35,642 nt of DNA from Sphingobacteriales bacterium (GTDB taxonomy: Bacteria; Bacteroidota; Bacteroidia; Chitinophagales; Chitinophagaceae): the NCBI GenBank assembly GCA_023251235.1, contig JAHEZE010000024.1, forward strand, positions 1 through 35,642, written 5' to 3'. Positions 25,163 through 32,933 of this stretch are shown piece by piece. Both the position numbers and the translations under genes were made by a program. Under the pieces are notes generated by a model, which did no database searches, was not told the DNA's origin, and was given only the letters and a program-made list of their open reading frames with translations. Position 1 is the first letter of the stretch, and every line of letters starts with the position of its first letter.

Positions 25163-25261
25163 CAATTGACTTGTTCAATTCGTTAAAGAATAATAAATAC
25201 TTTTATTGATAAACATTTTGTCGGGGATGATTTTTTATTTTTAAAACCCAGAAATATTACT

Positions 25262-25678
25262 ATGGAGATAAAACGAATAAGCAAATGGGTAGTTATTTCA
25301 GGAACTCTTATTATATGGTCAATCAAGTTTGGTATTCGACCTTATTGTAAATGCGATGGGTCGTTGAATTTTTTTTTAGGTATTGCCCCTAATCTTGTTG
25401 GTTCTTTTCTGATTCCTTTCGCAGCCTGTTGGTTCTTTACAGGAAAAAATTTTCTGCTGGCAAGAATTTTCCGCATTCAATCATTAAATGAGCTTTTGCT
25501 GGTTTGTTTTATGGGATTCGGCATGTTGGTGATAAACGAATATCTTCAACTCATTCCTTTTTTTAGAAGAACCTTTGACTATTTTGATATCCTTTCTTCT
25601 TTTTTTGGTCTTACTGTTTCCTATTTTGTTTTTTGGAGAATATACAGCCGGGTCCTGTTCCGGTATTATCCGGATTAA
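25262..25678 (+). CDS. Integral membrane protein, possibly VanZ-like
   Basis: A 138-aa protein with four likely membrane helices (about 9-26, 38-60, 78-93, 110-128). The stretch NEYLQLIPFFRRTFDYFDILSSFFG weakly recalls the E-x2-Q...R-x2-D-x2-D pattern of VanZ-like proteins, but I would not assign a function. Its stop codon overlaps that of the convergent prohibitin-like gene in a shared TTAA (25675-25678). Confidence 0.65.
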   Translation: MEIKRISKWVVISGTLIIWSIKFGIRPYCKCDGSLNFFLGIAPNLVGSFLIPFAACWFFTGKNFLLARIFRIQSLNELLLVCFMGFGMLVINEYLQLIPFFRRTFDYFDILSSFFGLTVSYFVFWRIYSRVLFRYYPD

Positions 25679-26580
25679 TTCTTTGTATCAAGAATCAGCG
25701 GTGTATTTCCTTTACCCATTACTACAATTTTGGCGTTTTGAGAAAGAGCAATTTCTTTTAATGCCTTTATCTGTTCATACTGAAGTTGCTGGTCTGTTAG
25801 GCCTTGGTTGATAATATGCTGGTAATCGGCAATTCCCTGCGCTTCCACTCTTTTTCTTTCGGCTTCCTGTTTTTCTTTTTGCAAAACAAACTGCATTTTT
25901 TGTGCTTCCTGTTCTGCATTGATCTTTCCTTCAATAGTTGCTTTTACAGATTGAGGAAGGGTAATATTTCTTACCAGTAATTGTTCCAGAAATAAACCTC
26001 TTTTTTTAAAATCATCTTCGATACTTTTAAAAATCCTGTTTTGAAACTCATCCCGCTTGGTGGAATAAAGAGACACTGCCTCATAATAAACGGAGTTATC
26101 GCGGATTTTTGTACGGGTTAAAGGCCGCACAATTTTATCTACATAATTAACACCGGTTTCCCTTACCAATCTTGGGGCATCAGCTTCTGTCAAACGGAAA
26201 AGCACAGTAAGATCAATAGTTACTTCCAGGCCGTCTGCCGTTAATACCCTGATGGCATCATCACCCATTTTCAGGCCTTCGTCATGCACTCCACTCATAG
26301 TATAATTTTGGGTTTTAATATCCAGCCGGCTTACTTCCATTAAGGGATTTATCATATGTATCCCGCTTTTCAAAACATCATTTTGTACTTTTCCGAAAAG
26401 AGATTTTACTCCTACCTGCCCGGCGTCAATTTGAACAACTGAAGCCATTAATAGCCCCAGCACTATTACTCCCAGCCCTACTAATTTTACAGGACCTCCA
26501 TATCGTTGAATGGGGCTTGTATTACGGGAAATAGCGATACCAATAATCAAAACGATTAATCCAACTATTATAATTGCCAT
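25675..26580 (-). CDS. Prohibitin-family SPFH membrane protein
   Basis: A 301-aa SPFH protein. Two hydrophobic helices (about 2-17 and 31-48) precede the SPFH domain (VQIDAGQVGVKSLFGKVQNDVLKSG onwards; LTADGLEVTIDLTVLFRL) and a coiled-coil region rich in Glu, Lys and Gln (about 215-265). Prohibitins form large ring assemblies in the inner membrane and are linked to protease control and membrane organisation. It is a different subfamily from the slipin at 8614-9387 and has no NfeD neighbour. Confidence 0.93.
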   Translation of the reverse strand: MAIIIVGLIVLIIGIAISRNTSPIQRYGGPVKLVGLGVIVLGLLMASVVQIDAGQVGVKSLFGKVQNDVLKSGIHMINPLMEVSRLDIKTQNYTMSGVHDEGLKMGDDAIRVLTADGLEVTIDLTVLFRLTEADAPRLVRETGVNYVDKIVRPLTRTKIRDNSVYYEAVSLYSTKRDEFQNRIFKSIEDDFKKRGLFLEQLLVRNITLPQSVKATIEGKINAEQEAQKMQFVLQKEKQEAERKRVEAQGIADYQHIINQGLTDQQLQYEQIKALKEIALSQNAKIVVMGKGNTPLILDTKN

Positions 26581-26617
26581 AAAAAAATATTTTAGTTTAT
26601 ATAAATAAATGTACTCT

Positions 26618-27040
26618 CTAACTGCTGTGATCTGATATTATTAACCACCCTCCATTGATTTTCCTGAAAACTAAAGTAAAGTGCCCGCCTATATCGCCAA
26701 TACTTCTTTGCAGAGACCATTTACCAATAACATGATAGTATTCTGATGAAAGCCGCTTTACCTGGATAAGGTTAAAAGTAAGTTTTCCCATAGAAGTTGT
26801 ATCAGGATATCGTTTTTTGTAATTAGCTAAAGTATTATTATAGCCATAAGTAATACCCGAACTCCCGATAAACATAAGGGAATCACTTTCCCAATACCCT
26901 TTCATAAAAGTATTTACATCTCCACGGTTCCAGGCTTCATTCTGGGTGGCTAAAACTTTCCTTACCGCTGCTTCATCTTTTGATTGACCAATTGATGTTA
27001 CAGAAATTAATAAAAATAAAAGTGTATAGAATTTTTTCAT
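26618..27040 (-). CDS. Exported NTF2-like protein (DUF4440/SnoaL-like)
   Basis: A 140-aa protein with a signal peptide (MKKFYTLLFLLISVTSIGQ). The body is a cone-like NTF2 fold: VRKVLATQNEAWNRGDVNTFMKGYW helices, FIGSSGITYGYNN, and ending GGHFTLVFRKINGGWLIISDHSS, typical of DUF4440/SnoaL-like domains. The function is unknown. The frame opens three residues earlier at 27049. Confidence 0.85.
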   Translation of the reverse strand: MKKFYTLLFLLISVTSIGQSKDEAAVRKVLATQNEAWNRGDVNTFMKGYWESDSLMFIGSSGITYGYNNTLANYKKRYPDTTSMGKLTFNLIQVKRLSSEYYHVIGKWSLQRSIGDIGGHFTLVFRKINGGWLIISDHSS

Positions 27041-27090
27041 GTCCGGCATTTTAAACCATGGTCAAGGTAAGTAAAATCGGATAACAATAA

Positions 27091-27483
27091 TTAATGATTG
27101 CAGTCAGAGCTATGGCAGTGTTTGGCGAGACGACACAAACGCCAGTTTTGAAAATGAGCAAATAAGATAAGAAAAATAGCCGGGATCAGGAGCCAAAATT
27201 GAAAATTAAAGACAAATTGTTTTACAATCAGGAAAGCCATTCCACCAAAAAAGGAAAATAAAGGAATGATTTTATGATGATGTTTGAGATATCCATGCCA
27301 GAGGGTGTATCCACCAATCACTAATGCAAGTAAAATCATACCTGCTTCAAAAAAGATATTATGCAGAATATTTATTCCAAACAAAGGCAGGCTGCTTAGA
27401 AATAAGGGCAATAAGGCACAGTGTATTGCGCAGGCCAATGCAGCTGATACTCCAATAGCTTCCCAGTTGATGTGTATTTTCAT
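27091..27483 (-). CDS. MerC-domain membrane protein
   Basis: A 130-aa four-helix membrane protein of the MerC family. The first helix contains C18-A-I-H-C22, the metal-binding cysteine pair of MerC; the C-terminus is rich in Cys and His (RLCRLAKHCHSSDCNH), suited to metal capture. MerC proteins are known as mercuric ion transporters, but in Bacteroidota they often stand beside Fur-family regulators without mer genes, suggesting transport of another metal such as zinc (inference). The gene is divergent from the SCO-fur pair and shares a symmetric operator. If the predicted -7 box is right, transcription begins within a few bases of this ATG, giving an almost leaderless mRNA. Confidence 0.85.
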   Translation of the reverse strand: MKIHINWEAIGVSAALACAIHCALLPLFLSSLPLFGINILHNIFFEAGMILLALVIGGYTLWHGYLKHHHKIIPLFSFFGGMAFLIVKQFVFNFQFWLLIPAIFLILFAHFQNWRLCRLAKHCHSSDCNH

Positions 27484-27490
27484 TAAGGCA

Positions 27491-27536
27491 CAAAGATAAT
27501 TATCTTGCAACATAGTTGCAAAATAATCTATCTTTG
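27491..27536. promoter_or_regulatory. Symmetric divergent promoter/operator, Fur-type
   Basis: The core TTGCAAC-ATA-GTTGCAA (27505-27521) is a perfect 7-bp inverted repeat, extended outwards to an approximately 21-bp imperfect one. Each outer arm ends in a perfect TAnnTTTG -7 box (TATCTTTG): plus strand 27529-27536, minus strand 27498-27491. The TTG of each core arm sits 20-21 bp from its -7 box, the usual -33 spacing. A repressor on the core would cover both -33 elements. The Fur-family gene downstream is the obvious candidate regulator. Confidence 0.7.
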
Positions 27537-27585
27537 CTTTTCCTCTTTAGCGGGCAAAACGAATTTAATTTTGCGGGTATTATAT

Positions 27586-28197
27586 ATGAGTAAAAAATCA
27601 ATTTTTTATATCGGTTTTTTTGCAATACTGATAGTAAGCTTCTTTTTTGTCATAACCAGGCTTATACCTGATTTTGGGAAATCAAAATTTGAACCAATTG
27701 GTAAATTATTGCCGTTTTCGTTCAGCGACCAGGACAGGAACAGGGTTACTGAAAAAAATGTAGAAGGGAAAGTATTTGTGGCAGAATATTTTTTTACAAC
27801 CTGTAAAAGTATTTGTCCGCGGATGAATAACAACCTGAAAGAAGTATATGAAAGATTTAAAAATGAAAAGGACTTTCTAATACTTTCTCATACCTGTGAT
27901 CCGGAAACCGACTCGGCAGCAAGACTGAAAAGATATTCAGATTCATTGGGTGTTTCAAATCAACGCTGGATATTTCTTACCGGGCGCAAAGACAGCTTAT
28001 ACAATATGGCCCGCTATTGCTATAAGATTGATGATCCCAATAATAACCTGGGAAATATTAAGGAGGACTTTTTACACTCACAGTTTATGGCTTTAGTAGA
28101 CAAAAAAGGAAGAGTGAAAAGAATTTATGATGGGATAAAGCCCAGCGAGATCAACGATATGATGGAGGATATTGAAAAACTGCTGAAAGAAAAATAA
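27586..28197 (+). CDS. SCO family copper-binding thioredoxin-fold protein
   Basis: A 203-aa SCO1/SenC protein with an N-terminal membrane helix (about 6-25), facing the periplasm. Copper ligands are C73-x3-C77 (TTCKSICPRM) and H164 (DFLHSQF). SCO proteins deliver copper to cytochrome oxidase or act as thiol reductases. The gene is 10 bp before the Fur-family gene, so it is co-transcribed from the shared operator/promoter. The start at 27586 gives a clean signal anchor; the frame is open upstream but would cross the operator. Confidence 0.92.
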   Translation: MSKKSIFYIGFFAILIVSFFFVITRLIPDFGKSKFEPIGKLLPFSFSDQDRNRVTEKNVEGKVFVAEYFFTTCKSICPRMNNNLKEVYERFKNEKDFLILSHTCDPETDSAARLKRYSDSLGVSNQRWIFLTGRKDSLYNMARYCYKIDDPNNNLGNIKEDFLHSQFMALVDKKGRVKRIYDGIKPSEINDMMEDIEKLLKEK

Positions 28198-28207
28198 AAT
28201 CTTTTTT

Positions 28208-28630
28208 ATGGATAACAGGATCAGTGACATCCTTCGCCGTAACCGGCTAAGCGTTACGGAAAGCAGACAAAAAATTCTGAATCTTTTTTTATCTAATACA
28301 GGGGCACTTGCACATGCTGATATAGAACATAAAGCAGGGGAAAGGTTTGACCGGGTAACTGTTTACAGAACCTTGCAGGCATTTGTTGAAAAGGGTATTC
28401 TCCACACCATACCCACTGCTGATAACTCCATAAAGTATGCCTTATGTAAAAATGATTGCTTTGAAGGACATCATCACGATAATCACATTCATTTTGTATG
28501 TTCAAAATGTGGTAAAACAGAATGTCTTGATGATTTTATTATCCCTGCAGTAAAGCTTCCAAAAAATTATATTGCCAATAATATAGAGATTGTTGTCAAT
28601 GGCGTGTGTAATAATTGTCGGAAAAATTAA
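28208..28630 (+). CDS. Fur-family metalloregulator
   Basis: A 140-aa Fur superfamily repressor. The winged helix (about 8-80) includes LSVTESRQKILNLF and FDRVTVYRTLQAFVEKGIL, the DNA-recognition helix. The dimerisation domain has a His-rich site (HHHDNHIHF, 88-96) and zinc cysteines C98-x2-C101 and C134-x2-C137. Sequence alone does not tell Fur from Zur; the MerC-like neighbour makes zinc or another transition metal more likely than iron (inference). It is the second gene of the SCO operon, and the symmetric operator at 27491-27536 suggests autoregulation. Confidence 0.92.
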   Translation: MDNRISDILRRNRLSVTESRQKILNLFLSNTGALAHADIEHKAGERFDRVTVYRTLQAFVEKGILHTIPTADNSIKYALCKNDCFEGHHHDNHIHFVCSKCGKTECLDDFIIPAVKLPKNYIANNIEIVVNGVCNNCRKN

Positions 28631-28778
28631 GCCCCATCGTAGAAACAATGGGACTTAGGTTAAGGCTCTGATTAGTAGCTATATTGAAATGCAATTGCTG
28701 CATTTGTTATTCCATTATCCAAAATACATTGACTATCGGAGTTCTACAAAAAAGAGGCATACTACTTTAGTGGTATTT

Positions 28779-30506
28779 TTAGTTGGAAGGAATATTGCTC
28801 ATTTCATCTTTCACAAAAGATATAAGATCTGCAACTGTTTCTGGTGAAAAATTAAAGGAGATACCTGCTGCCTGGAATAAACGGGGAAGGGTTTGTGTGC
28901 CACCAAGGGCAAGGGTATTTATATAATTATTTAAAGCCACTTCTTTGTTTGACTTAAACTGTTTCCATAATCCGATTGCTCCAAGTTGGGCAATGCCATA
29001 TTCAATATAATAAAAGGGGACCTCAAAGAGGTGTAATTGTTTTTGCCAGAAATAACGACGGTATTCTTCCAGTCCTGAAACATCAAGCGAAGGAGGGGTA
29101 AACTCGTTCATAATTGAAATCCATCTTTCTGTTCTTTCATCAAAAGAATGTTTTGGGTTCTCATATACCCAGTGTTGAAATTTATCAATCGTAGCAATCC
29201 ATGGAAAAATAGTGATCACTCTTTCCAGTTGATGTTCTCTGGCTTGCCGTAATTCTTCTTCCGAAGAAAAAAAGACATTCCAGTAATCCATACTAAAGAG
29301 CTCCATAGCCATACTGGCAACTTCGGCAATTTCTGTTGGATATTCTTTGAAAGCCGAGAGCTCAAGAGAATGCACAAGAAATGAATGTACTGCATGACCC
29401 CCTTCATGTACCATCGTCGTCACATCATCCATCTGGCCTGCAGCATTCATAAAAATAAAAGGAGCACCACTTTCAATAAGGGGACAATTGTATCCTCCGG
29501 GAGCTTTTCCTTTTCTGCTGTCCAGATCAAACCGGCCCATTGTTTTCATTTTTTGTAAACAATCACCGAAAAACGGATTTAATTTATTAAAGCAGGCTAT
29601 GGACTTTTTCACCAATTCTTCTCCGGATTTAAAGGGAGTTAGTGTTTTTTCTTTTTCGGAATGTGCTTCAAGGTCCCATGGACGAAGTGAATCGACTCCC
29701 AATTTTCGTTTTTTTCTTTCATAAATCTCATTCACTAAAGGAAGCACATGTTGCTTCACTGCTTCATGAAACTGAAAACAGTCTTCTTTGGTATAGTCAA
29801 ACCGACCCATTTCCATAAACCTATAATCCCGGTAATTGGGGAAACCTGCATTTAACGATACTAGGTTTCGTTTTTCAATAAGAATAGAAAACAGATCATC
29901 CAGCTCTTTTTTGTTCTGCAGTCTCTTTTCATTGATCTTCCGGTAAACCGATTCTCTTAAACTCCGGTCATTATTTTCAAGAAATTTTGTGGCTTGCTGT
30001 AAAGTATATTCCTGTCCATTCACCTCTACGGTCATTTTACCGGATATAGTTCCAAACTGCTGCTGCAATACATTCAAATGAGCCTGTATAGGAATATTTT
30101 CTTCGCAAAAGAGATCTATATTTTTCTTAACAGTTCGCAGGTAAGTGAAATATTTTTCCTGGTCCAGTTCTTTAGTGAATGGGCAGTTAATTAATTTTTT
30201 ATTCAACTTATCTGAATATGGCTGTATTTTAGGTTGAATCTCCATCATAAAAAAAACAAAAGATTCTTCCAATTCTTTATTCTCCGTATCGCAGGTCATT
30301 TTAATTTGGCGCCAGCAAGCATCTTCACTAATGATGGCTTCCAGTTCGCTTCCATCTTTCAGCCACTGTTGTAATTCTGCATCAGAATTAATAGATCTTT
30401 CAAGTAGATTTTTGAAGTATGGTTCCAGGGCTTCCCAGGTTGTAACAGAAAAATCTTCCGGCAGAAAATGACGGGGTAATTTTTTAATGTCGGCGGAATA
30501 GTTCAT
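28779..30506 (-). CDS. M3 family oligoendopeptidase (PepF-like)
   Basis: A 575-aa cytoplasmic M3 metallopeptidase. The zinc motif is H367-E368-G-G-H371 (MVHEGGHAVHSF), with the downstream glutamate in EYPTEIAEVASMAMELF. The N-terminal helical part (about 20-250) and C-terminal closing region (YYIEYGIAQLGAIGLWKQ) are complete. It cleaves short peptides. The start MNYSADIKKLPRHF lies 7 bp after the DUF5606 stop; the longer open frame from 30542 would overlap that gene and begins with a basic low-complexity stretch, so I reject it. It is in an operon with DUF5606. Confidence 0.92.
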   Translation of the reverse strand: MNYSADIKKLPRHFLPEDFSVTTWEALEPYFKNLLERSINSDAELQQWLKDGSELEAIISEDACWRQIKMTCDTENKELEESFVFFMMEIQPKIQPYSDKLNKKLINCPFTKELDQEKYFTYLRTVKKNIDLFCEENIPIQAHLNVLQQQFGTISGKMTVEVNGQEYTLQQATKFLENNDRSLRESVYRKINEKRLQNKKELDDLFSILIEKRNLVSLNAGFPNYRDYRFMEMGRFDYTKEDCFQFHEAVKQHVLPLVNEIYERKKRKLGVDSLRPWDLEAHSEKEKTLTPFKSGEELVKKSIACFNKLNPFFGDCLQKMKTMGRFDLDSRKGKAPGGYNCPLIESGAPFIFMNAAGQMDDVTTMVHEGGHAVHSFLVHSLELSAFKEYPTEIAEVASMAMELFSMDYWNVFFSSEEELRQAREHQLERVITIFPWIATIDKFQHWVYENPKHSFDERTERWISIMNEFTPPSLDVSGLEEYRRYFWQKQLHLFEVPFYYIEYGIAQLGAIGLWKQFKSNKEVALNNYINTLALGGTQTLPRLFQAAGISFNFSPETVADLISFVKDEMSNIPSN

Positions 30507-30513
30507 AGAATAC

Positions 30514-30969
30514 TTACTTCTTCTTTTTTGGCTTTTCTTCAATAACCGGCTCTTCTTTAATTTCCTCTTCTGTTTCTTCAGGTATTTCTGAAAGTTTTAA
30601 TTCTATATGATGTTTGTGCAGCTCTTCAAACCATTTTATCATTTTTTTCCGGTCACTGTCGTATACTTTTTCAAAGTCCATTTCCGGGAACACCTTTTCG
30701 AAATATTTTTTTACAGCAGCGGTATCTTTTACATCCGGCAATACGCCACCTGCTTTTTCCATAGAAATAAATACTTCTACCAGGTTCACATTTTCCTTTT
30801 GTGTAAATACTTCAATATTTTCCAACTGAGACAAACTATGTGCCCGGCTTGAAATGAATTGCATCTTATTGTCATCAAGGGATCGAACGATGGCACCGTC
30901 ACTCCGGCTATTGATAACTTCAAATAATCCGGCTAAACCAGAAATGGCTATTATTTTACTATACTCCAT
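30514..30969 (-). CDS. DUF5606 domain-containing protein
   Basis: A 151-aa Bacteroidota-specific conserved protein. The N-terminal part has the family pattern ISGLAGLFEVINSRSDGAIVRSLDD (9-33) and LENIEVFT; the C-terminus is an acidic to basic low-complexity tail (EETEEEIKEEPVIEEKPKKKK). The function is unknown. It is cytoplasmic and sits 7 bp upstream of the M3 peptidase gene. Confidence 0.85.
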   Translation of the reverse strand: MEYSKIIAISGLAGLFEVINSRSDGAIVRSLDDNKMQFISSRAHSLSQLENIEVFTQKENVNLVEVFISMEKAGGVLPDVKDTAAVKKYFEKVFPEMDFEKVYDSDRKKMIKWFEELHKHHIELKLSEIPEETEEEIKEEPVIEEKPKKKK

Positions 30970-31025
30970 AATAAATCACAAATTTTGGGAGTGCAAGATA
31001 ACCCGAAAATGGCAACAATAATCGT

Positions 31026-31418
31026 TTACCTGCTTTCGGCTGACTTTAACTGTGCAATTTTTATCTGCATCACTGTAGCAATGCTTAATGCTTTTTGTTT
31101 TGCAAGAAACACTTTCTCTCCATCAAATAATTCATCTATGGATTCATTAAAATACTTCAGCCAGGTTTCAAAATGTTGTTTTTGCAAGGGAGATTCCTGA
31201 TGAAGAATCATATGTGGCTGCATGGCATTTTTTCTATAACTGTCTTTTTGAAACAAAATATTTTCCCAGAAATCTACAAGCACCTCCAGATGATGATGAA
31301 GATTAATTTTCGCGACATCGGTAAATAAATAGTTAATGGAATCATCCTTTAGCAGTTTTTCATAAAACAGGGTAACGAATAGCAATAAATCTTCCCGGTT
31401 GGTGATATCTTTTTTCAT
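31026..31418 (-). CDS. Group III truncated haemoglobin
   Basis: A 130-aa group III truncated globin. DITNREDLLLFVTLFYEKLL (4-23) and VLVDFWENILF are the typical A/B and E helix sequences. H69 in the AMQPHMIL stretch is the likely proximal histidine (H73 is nearby and cannot be excluded), and W86 is the conserved G8 tryptophan. It binds haem and probably O2 or NO in the cytoplasm. Its ATG directly follows the TAA of the upstream amidohydrolase gene with no gap, implying coupling. Confidence 0.92.
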   Translation of the reverse strand: MKKDITNREDLLLFVTLFYEKLLKDDSINYLFTDVAKINLHHHLEVLVDFWENILFQKDSYRKNAMQPHMILHQESPLQKQHFETWLKYFNESIDELFDGEKVFLAKQKALSIATVMQIKIAQLKSAESR

Positions 31419-32510
31419 TTAATCGGGGAAAAGAGTTTTATCAATGTTAGGTATTATCCGAAGTGTATTTTTATAATAAATTTTTTTCAAGATAAAATCT
31501 GGCAGACCCATACCATACATGGCCCAGAATGCATGATACTTTTTGTGGTACGGAAAATATTCATCTTCTGTTTCCAGCACCCGGAAATAAGTAGTATACT
31601 CTTCGGGTACCCAACTGTCTTTGCCAAACAAGATCCTCTCCTGGTACTTTTCAAAAAATTTCTTTGCCGCCCTGGGCTGCCGGCCCAACTCAGCAATGAC
31701 AGCTCCAAATTCAACATACATGTTGGGTATTTCTTCCATCAATTGGCTCAGTTTGCCAAGATCATTGGCGTACCAGCCAAAATGGGCTGCGATAAAAACC
31801 GTGTTGGGATGTTTTTTAAACATGCTGTGTTGTTCATCTATCAATTGCTGCCATGGAGCAGGATCAGTATCGCTTCTCTTTCTTCCCGGGTGAGTGGCCA
31901 GTTCCATCCATCGTTCATTCTTTTCGTCCATCGGATCCCAGAAAGGTTTGGGATCAGCAGTGTGAATAATCACTGGAATTTTCAACTCACCCGCTTTTTC
32001 CCAGATGGGATCAAGCCGTGGATCATCAACCGCAACAAGTTTCCCATCTTTATCTTTTATGGAGAAGCCAAGGTTTTTATAGATTTTTAATCCATTGGCG
32101 CCATTTCTTACATCTGCTTCCAGTTGTTTGACAGCTTTCTCAGTCCAGCCTTCTTCTCCAATACCATTGAATTCAATATTGGCAAAAACAATAAAGCGTT
32201 TGGGAAAATGATCTTTGATATTTTTAACAGATTGCACAATACTGTTACCGCTCTCTCCGCTCAGGTTTACCATCACAGCCATATTCATTTTGTCCATTTC
32301 TTTTGTCAGCGTTGACAGATCCATCGCAGGCATGCCGAACTGGTGATTGTGTACATCAATAAAAGGAAATTTTGATTTGGTGATTTTATGTTCCGGCACT
32401 ACCAGTGTAGAACTGGGATTGTATTTTTCAAAATCCATTTTTACCGGAGATTGATTGCAGGCGGTATACTCTAACAAAACAGCTGTAAGAATAAATATGG
32501 TGGTTTTCAT
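31419..32510 (-). CDS. Amidohydrolase_2-type TIM-barrel lipoprotein
   Basis: A 363-aa metal-dependent hydrolase with a lipoprotein signal (MKTTIFILTAVLLEYTAC, C18). The barrel begins FIDVHNH with H54 and H56; later conserved pieces are VIIHTADP, AAHFGW and GKDSW. It resembles the amidohydrolase_2 (ACMSD-like/TIM-barrel) family found as exported proteins in Bacteroidota. It should be lipid-anchored in the envelope; the substrate is unknown. It is the first of a two-gene unit with the truncated haemoglobin. Confidence 0.88.
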   Translation of the reverse strand: MKTTIFILTAVLLEYTACNQSPVKMDFEKYNPSSTLVVPEHKITKSKFPFIDVHNHQFGMPAMDLSTLTKEMDKMNMAVMVNLSGESGNSIVQSVKNIKDHFPKRFIVFANIEFNGIGEEGWTEKAVKQLEADVRNGANGLKIYKNLGFSIKDKDGKLVAVDDPRLDPIWEKAGELKIPVIIHTADPKPFWDPMDEKNERWMELATHPGRKRSDTDPAPWQQLIDEQHSMFKKHPNTVFIAAHFGWYANDLGKLSQLMEEIPNMYVEFGAVIAELGRQPRAAKKFFEKYQERILFGKDSWVPEEYTTYFRVLETEDEYFPYHKKYHAFWAMYGMGLPDFILKKIYYKNTLRIIPNIDKTLFPD

Positions 32511-32582
32511 TTCTGCTTTTTAAATAACAAACTAATACAATGATCTGGAAAAATAAAACCGCTTATCAGAAAGAAGAAAACT

Positions 32583-32924
32583 TTATGGCAATTCTATTAT
32601 CGTTTTCAAAAGATTTTCGTTGTCGCAAAAGACTGCCTTCTGAAATTTTTCTTTTATGGGCAATACCTTCTCCGGTTTACCGCCGCAAAATACAATCGGG
32701 ATATGCCACCGCTTTTTTGCCTCCCAAAACCATTTAGCATAAGCTTTACCATGAGAAGGTAAACGATCAAGACATATTATGAGTATGTCCGGCAAGGGAT
32801 TACTTATGTTAGCTGCAACACCCGGGGTAAAATGATAATTTACTTTATAACCGGCATTTTTCAGCGGCTGTATTTTTTCCATCAATTCAGTTTCATTCCA
32901 GTGCAGGAAAAAAATATATTTCAT
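32583..32924 (-). CDS. Receiver-like small hypothetical protein (113 aa)
   Basis: A 113-aa alpha/beta protein resembling a response-regulator receiver fold: strand MKYIFFLH, PDILIICLDRLPSHGK (the DRLPSHG motif recurs in uncharacterised bacterial proteins), and IPIVFCGG. No usual phosphoacceptor Asp is placed convincingly. Its start is 9 bp after the polA stop, so the two are co-transcribed. The function is unknown. Confidence 0.7.
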   Translation of the reverse strand: MKYIFFLHWNETELMEKIQPLKNAGYKVNYHFTPGVAANISNPLPDILIICLDRLPSHGKAYAKWFWEAKKRWHIPIVFCGGKPEKVLPIKEKFQKAVFCDNENLLKTIIELP

Positions 32925-32933
32925 TACACAAAA

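Noticed and set aside
28631-28665. Possible terminator after the Fur-family gene (CCCAT...ATGGG)
   Set aside because: Short stem without a following T run.
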